A DNA stretch of 9,211 nt, taken from positions 1 through 9,211 of the forward strand of contig CAADVD010000021.1 of the NCBI GenBank assembly GCA_900752435.1, given 5' to 3'. Source of the DNA: Oscillospiraceae bacterium. Its GTDB lineage: Bacteria > Bacillota > Clostridia > Oscillospirales > Ruminococcaceae. Position numbers and translations under genes: made by a program. Within the stretch, counting starts at the first letter, position 1. Every line of letters begins with the position of its first letter. Below, in pieces: positions 7,040 to 9,211 of this stretch. The notes below the pieces were generated by a model. The model ran no database searches, had not been told where the DNA came from, and saw nothing but the letters and a program-made list of their open reading frames with translations.

Positions 7040-7074
7040 GAATAATTAGCAATTATGAAAATTTTAACATTTTC

Positions 7075-7102
7075 TTGACACCCCAGTCATGGAATTTATG
7101 AT
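7075..7102 (+). promoter_or_regulatory. Sigma-A-type promoter of the DUF368 gene
   Basis: -35 TTGACA (7075-7080), a 16-base spacer, and -10 TATGAT (7097-7102), with a predicted start near 7109. The A+T-rich stretch just upstream (7050-7074), including a weak 6-bp hairpin GAAAAT/ATTTTC at 7057-7074, could act as an UP-like element. I see no strong terminator after the ROK gene, so read-through is also possible. Confidence 0.65.
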
Positions 7103-7106
7103 ACAC

Positions 7107-7119
7107 TAGGAATATCCTA
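7107..7119. promoter_or_regulatory. Inverted repeat at the predicted DUF368 transcription start
   Basis: TAGGA-ATA-TCCTA is a perfect 5-bp inverted repeat with a 3-base centre, covering the predicted +1 (about 7109). The position suits a repressor operator, but the arms are short and chance is not excluded. Confidence 0.35.
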
Positions 7120-7169
7120 AGGCTGTGCCGGAAACAGGAAGAAAAATAAGAAAGACTGGGTATGGGAAT

Positions 7170-8018
7170 ATGATTCGACAATTGCTGATGGGAATTGTGA
7201 TTGGGATTGCTAACATTATGCCGGGTGTGAGCGGCGGCACGATGGCGGTATCCATGGGGATTTATGACAAGCTGATTTTTGCGGTGACGCACATCAAGAG
7301 TGATTTTAAGAACAGTGTGAAGCTGCTGCTCCCCATCGCCATTGGCTGTGTGCTGAGCGTGGTGGGCATAGCACGCATCATCGAACTGCTGTTTGCGCGA
7401 TATCCGATGCCGACCAACTGTTTGTTTATCGGGCTGATTTTGGGCGGACTGCCCGCCATTTTTGGCAAGGTAAAGACGGAACGGGTGACCGTTGGAAAAG
7501 TGATGGCATGCGTGCTGTTTTTTGCGCTGATTGTCGGGATGACATTGTTGGGCGAGCGGGAAAGCGCGGCGGCCGATTTGTCTCTTGGTTGGCTGAATGG
7601 GTTCAAATTGCTCGGCGTTGGGATTGTGGCTTCCGCAACGATGGTGATTCCCGGTGTGAGCGGGTCGATGATTTTGATGCTGATGGGGTATTATACACCG
7701 CTGATCCAGTGCATCAATGCGTTTGTGGAGGCGGTCGTGTCATGGGATGCGGCTGGGATATGGACTGGACTTGGCGTGCTGATTCCATTGGGGGTTGGCG
7801 TGCTGGTGGGCATTGTCGTGATTGCAAAGTTGGTCGAGCTGATTTTTCGGAAGTTTGCGGCCTATGCGTATTATGCGATTATCGGATTGATTGTGGCATC
7901 GCCGTTTTCGATTTTAATGGCGGCGGATTTCGGTGCGATTCGCATTTCGGCGCTGTTGGTCAGCGTGGGGATGCTGGCGGTTGGATATGCAGCGGCGTAC
8001 AAGCTGGGGGAAAAGTAG
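7170..8018 (+). CDS. DUF368 (PopT-type) undecaprenyl-phosphate translocase family protein, 282 aa
   Basis: Polytopic membrane protein of the DUF368 family. Members have been shown to act as polyprenyl (undecaprenyl)-phosphate translocases, returning the lipid carrier to the inner leaflet for cell-wall synthesis. The start MIRQLLMGIVIGIANIMPGVSGG is the family signature. The PGVSG motif occurs twice, NIMPGVSGGTMAVSMG (residues 15-30) and MVIPGVSGSMILMLMG (158-173), reflecting the two inverted half-repeats of the fold. Further hydrophobic segments fill the protein, and 282 aa is a normal length. The start is uncertain: the frame opens at GTG 7125, but family members begin at the MIR equivalent (ATG 7170). 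The ribosome site there is weak (GGG-rich, suboptimal spacing), and AAGG before the GTG is too close. It has its own promoter and converges on sleB with 39 bases between the stop codons. The family call is strong; the exact start is about 70% sure. Confidence 0.92.
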   Translation: MIRQLLMGIVIGIANIMPGVSGGTMAVSMGIYDKLIFAVTHIKSDFKNSVKLLLPIAIGCVLSVVGIARIIELLFARYPMPTNCLFIGLILGGLPAIFGKVKTERVTVGKVMACVLFFALIVGMTLLGERESAAADLSLGWLNGFKLLGVGIVASATMVIPGVSGSMILMLMGYYTPLIQCINAFVEAVVSWDAAGIWTGLGVLIPLGVGVLVGIVVIAKLVELIFRKFAAYAYYAIIGLIVASPFSILMAADFGAIRISALLVSVGMLAVGYAAAYKLGEK

Positions 8019-8020
8019 GA

Positions 8021-8054
8021 ATGCACCGTACCGATTTGAGCGGGTACGGTGCAT
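8021..8054. terminator. Hairpin between convergent DUF368 and sleB genes
   Basis: A perfect 12-bp stem, ATGCACCGTACC (8021-8032) with GGTACGGTGCAT (8043-8054), around a 10-base loop. It fills nearly the whole 39-base gap. Neither strand shows a clear T run after the stem, so it may need help to terminate, or it may act as an mRNA 3'-end stabiliser for both transcripts. Confidence 0.6.
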
Positions 8055-8057
8055 GGA

Positions 8058-8747
8058 TTAACTGCAAAATAGATGATTGCCGATTCTTTTGATTACGGGG
8101 CGGGAGCGAATCCACTGGTTGCTGGTTTTGTCCGGATTATAATAGTAGATGGCGCCGCCGCTGGGGTCAACGCCGTTGAGGGCGTCGCGTGCCGCAGAAT
8201 AAGCGGAATCGGCGATGGCTTCGTTGAATTGGCCGTCGGTGATGGCGGTGAAAGCGCCGGGCTGGTAAATCACGCCGGAGAGAGTATCTGGAAACGAGGG
8301 ATGCTCAATACGATTGAGGATGACAGCGCCTACGGCAACTTGTCCTGTGTAAGTTTCGCCGCGCGCTTCGGCCGAGATGATGCGGGCGAGCAGGTAGACA
8401 TTGGATTCCGTAGCGGCCGGTGTGGTACCGATGGAGATGCCCAATTTTTTTAGTGTGGCAGGGCCGGCGATGCCGTCGGCGGCAAGACCGTTTTGCTGTT
8501 GGAAACGGATGACGGCGTTTTGCGTGCCGCTGCCGAAGATGCCGTCAACGGAACCGTTGTACAAGCCGCGTTCTTTCAGTTTTTCTTGAATGGCTTTGAC
8601 TTCGTTTCCGCGGGAACCAAAGGAAGATAGAACGGAAATGCTGGAATCATTGGATTGTGATTGCTGAATTTTTGGAATTACGGCGACAAGACAAGCGATG
8701 ATCAAGAGGACGAGGATGAGTTTCCATGCGTTTTTCGTTTTTAACAT
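8058..8747 (-). CDS. sleB: Spore cortex-lytic enzyme SleB, 229 aa
   Basis: Lytic transglycosylase that cleaves muramic-delta-lactam-containing cortex peptidoglycan during spore germination. A hydrophobic N-terminal signal/anchor (about residues 9-25) precedes a peptidoglycan-binding domain (about 43-103, with GSRGNEVKAIQEKL and VDGIFGSGTQNAVIRFQQ). The cell-wall hydrolase_2 domain spans about 119-228. The expected catalytic Glu is E127 in IISAEARGE, followed by GQVAVGAVILNRI and the terminal SRPVIKRIGNHLF. At 229 aa it is shorter than the roughly 300-aa Bacillus enzyme, mostly in the linker. The ATG at 8747 has GGGAGGT just upstream; a longer open frame to 9089 runs back through the rRNA promoters and is not used. 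No ypeB partner lies downstream: the gene ends against the convergent DUF368 gene. A forespore-type promoter may lie at 8781-8809. The gene indicates an endospore former. Confidence 0.94.
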   Translation of the reverse strand: MLKTKNAWKLILVLLIIACLVAVIPKIQQSQSNDSSISVLSSFGSRGNEVKAIQEKLKERGLYNGSVDGIFGSGTQNAVIRFQQQNGLAADGIAGPATLKKLGISIGTTPAATESNVYLLARIISAEARGETYTGQVAVGAVILNRIEHPSFPDTLSGVIYQPGAFTAITDGQFNEAIADSAYSAARDALNGVDPSGGAIYYYNPDKTSNQWIRSRPVIKRIGNHLFCS

Positions 8748-8780
8748 AGTGACCTCCCAGATGGATGAGATTGATGTTAC

Positions 8781-8809
8781 TACTGTTTGCAGAAATGAAA
8801 AAAATATGC
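8781..8809 (-). promoter_or_regulatory. Possible forespore (sigma-G/F-like) promoter of sleB
   Basis: Reading the - strand: GCATA (8805-8809) matches the forespore -35, then 14 bases, then GCAAACAGTA (8781-8790), which fits the sigma-F/G -10 pattern GGnnAnAnTR at five of six fixed positions. The predicted start would leave a leader of about 28 bases with a strong GGGAGGT. In Bacillus, sleB is transcribed in the forespore by sigma-G, so the placement makes sense. The spacer is about one base short of the usual, and the consensus is loose. Confidence 0.45.
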
Positions 8810-8891
8810 AAAAGGAATTGGAATCGAGTAGTTGTTCGTGCAGCACTTTGCAATGGAAAAATAAAAATTTGCAAAAAATGAAAAAAACCTC

Positions 8892-8928
8892 TTGACAAGT
8901 ATCGACGAAATATGCTAATATAACTGAG
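8892..8928 (+). promoter_or_regulatory. rRNA operon promoter P1
   Basis: -35 TTGACA (8892-8897), an 18-base spacer, and -10 TAATAT (8916-8921), with predicted +1 at G8928 beginning GCTGTCCG. An A-rich tract lies just upstream (8869-8887). This is the farthest upstream of three similar promoters and has the weakest -10. Confidence 0.8.
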
Positions 8929-8986
8929 CTGTCCGAGAGGGCGGCGCCACAAAGCGAAGATGAAGGAAAGGACATAAAAAAAGATC

Positions 8987-9022
8987 TTGACAAACGGAAT
9001 CGCAAGTGGTAAAATAGAAAAG
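8987..9022 (+). promoter_or_regulatory. rRNA operon promoter P2
   Basis: -35 TTGACA (8987-8992), a 17-base spacer, and -10 TAAAAT (9010-9015), with predicted +1 at G9022 beginning GCTATCCG. The -35 is preceded by an A tract (8975-8982). It lies 95 bases downstream of P1. Confidence 0.85.
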
Positions 9023-9082
9023 CTATCCGGTAGGACAGTAAGTCACCAAAAAGTGAGCTTGCAAAAAGAAATAAAAAAGTTC

Positions 9083-9118
9083 TTGACAAGCGGATTTGAA
9101 AGTGATATAATAAGAAAG
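9083..9118 (+). promoter_or_regulatory. rRNA operon promoter P3 (full consensus)
   Basis: -35 TTGACA (9083-9088), a 17-base spacer, and -10 TATAAT (9106-9111), both perfect, with predicted +1 at G9118 beginning GCTGTCCG. An A tract precedes the -35 (9073-9078). It lies 96 bases after P2 and should be the strongest of the three. Confidence 0.9.
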
Positions 9119-9211
9119 CTGTCCGGAAAACGGGGAAGCGACATTGAATCTTGAAAATTAAACAATGTAAAGCGAAGTAAGAAACAAGCGAACTTGAGAA
9201 ATAAATCGACC
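9119..9211 (+). other. Leader of a probable 16S rRNA operon (gene lies beyond the window)
   Basis: After P3 the sequence holds no open frame with a ribosome site. It does hold a pre-16S-like stretch, CTTGAAAATTAAACAATG (9150-9167), which resembles the leader found before 16S genes in Firmicutes (the CTTTGAAAACTAAA-type, boxA-linked segment). The triple strong promoter plus this leader predicts an rRNA operon starting shortly after base 9211. No 16S sequence itself is present, so a tRNA cluster remains possible. Confidence 0.6.

Noticed and set aside
9040..9060. Small hairpin AAGTCAC / GTGAGCTT between rRNA promoters P2 and P3.
   Set aside because: The stem is short with a bulge and has no following T run; it is likely incidental leader structure.
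8748..9089. A 114-codon upstream extension of sleB.
   Set aside because: It runs through two rRNA promoters, has no SD, is rich in Phe/Ser/Leu without family similarity, and bypasses the GGGAGGT site at ATG 8747.
1..9211. Mobile elements, CRISPR arrays, tRNA genes or a multi-gene defence system.
   Set aside because: No transposase or integrase frame, no terminal inverted repeats with target duplications, no spacer-repeat pattern and no tRNA-like cloverleaf was seen. The gene set is mainly chromosomal housekeeping.

Overview
The window looks like chromosomal DNA from an endospore-forming Gram-positive bacterium, most likely a Clostridia-class Firmicute. The reasons are SD-type ribosome binding sites, sigma-A promoters of TTGACA/TATAAT type, a SleB-type spore cortex-lytic enzyme, a UPF0371/DUF1846 protein, a DUF368 membrane protein, and a triple promoter leading into what looks like an rRNA operon. 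I see no transposase, integrase, CRISPR array or prophage gene. Most of the window is core-genome content, plus a small, less familiar two-gene unit.

Layout. Bases 1-1326 hold the 3' three quarters of aspS, closed by a hairpin terminator (1365-1399). Two small + strand genes follow: a very compact protein-kinase-like protein (1436-1975) and a DinB/YfiT-like four-helix protein (2026-2541). They converge on a DUF1846 gene on the - strand (2609-4093), and a 16-bp perfect hairpin lies between them. Upstream of DUF1846, also on the - strand and with its own promoter and terminator, is a CPA2-type Na+/H+ antiporter (4262-5500). A 312-base intergenic region separates it from a divergent + strand ROK-type transcription regulator (5813-7039). 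Next is a DUF368 polyprenyl-phosphate translocase-like gene (7170-8018) with its own promoter. It converges on sleB (8058-8747, - strand). The last ~320 bases hold three sigma-A promoters spaced 95-96 bp apart, then leader sequence typical of a pre-16S rRNA transcript. The 16S gene itself would begin just beyond the window.

How the genes may work together. Two of the four genes between 4262 and 8747 concern the cell wall: the DUF368 protein recycles undecaprenyl phosphate and SleB degrades spore cortex. A third, the antiporter, concerns pH/Na+ homeostasis. DUF368 proteins have been linked to fitness in alkaline conditions, so antiporter, regulator and translocase as neighbours are suggestive but unproven. 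The ROK regulator keeps its helix-turn-helix and zinc site but has lost the residues that bind and phosphorylate sugars. The least familiar content is the kinase-like/DinB-like pair, whose job cannot be read from the sequence.
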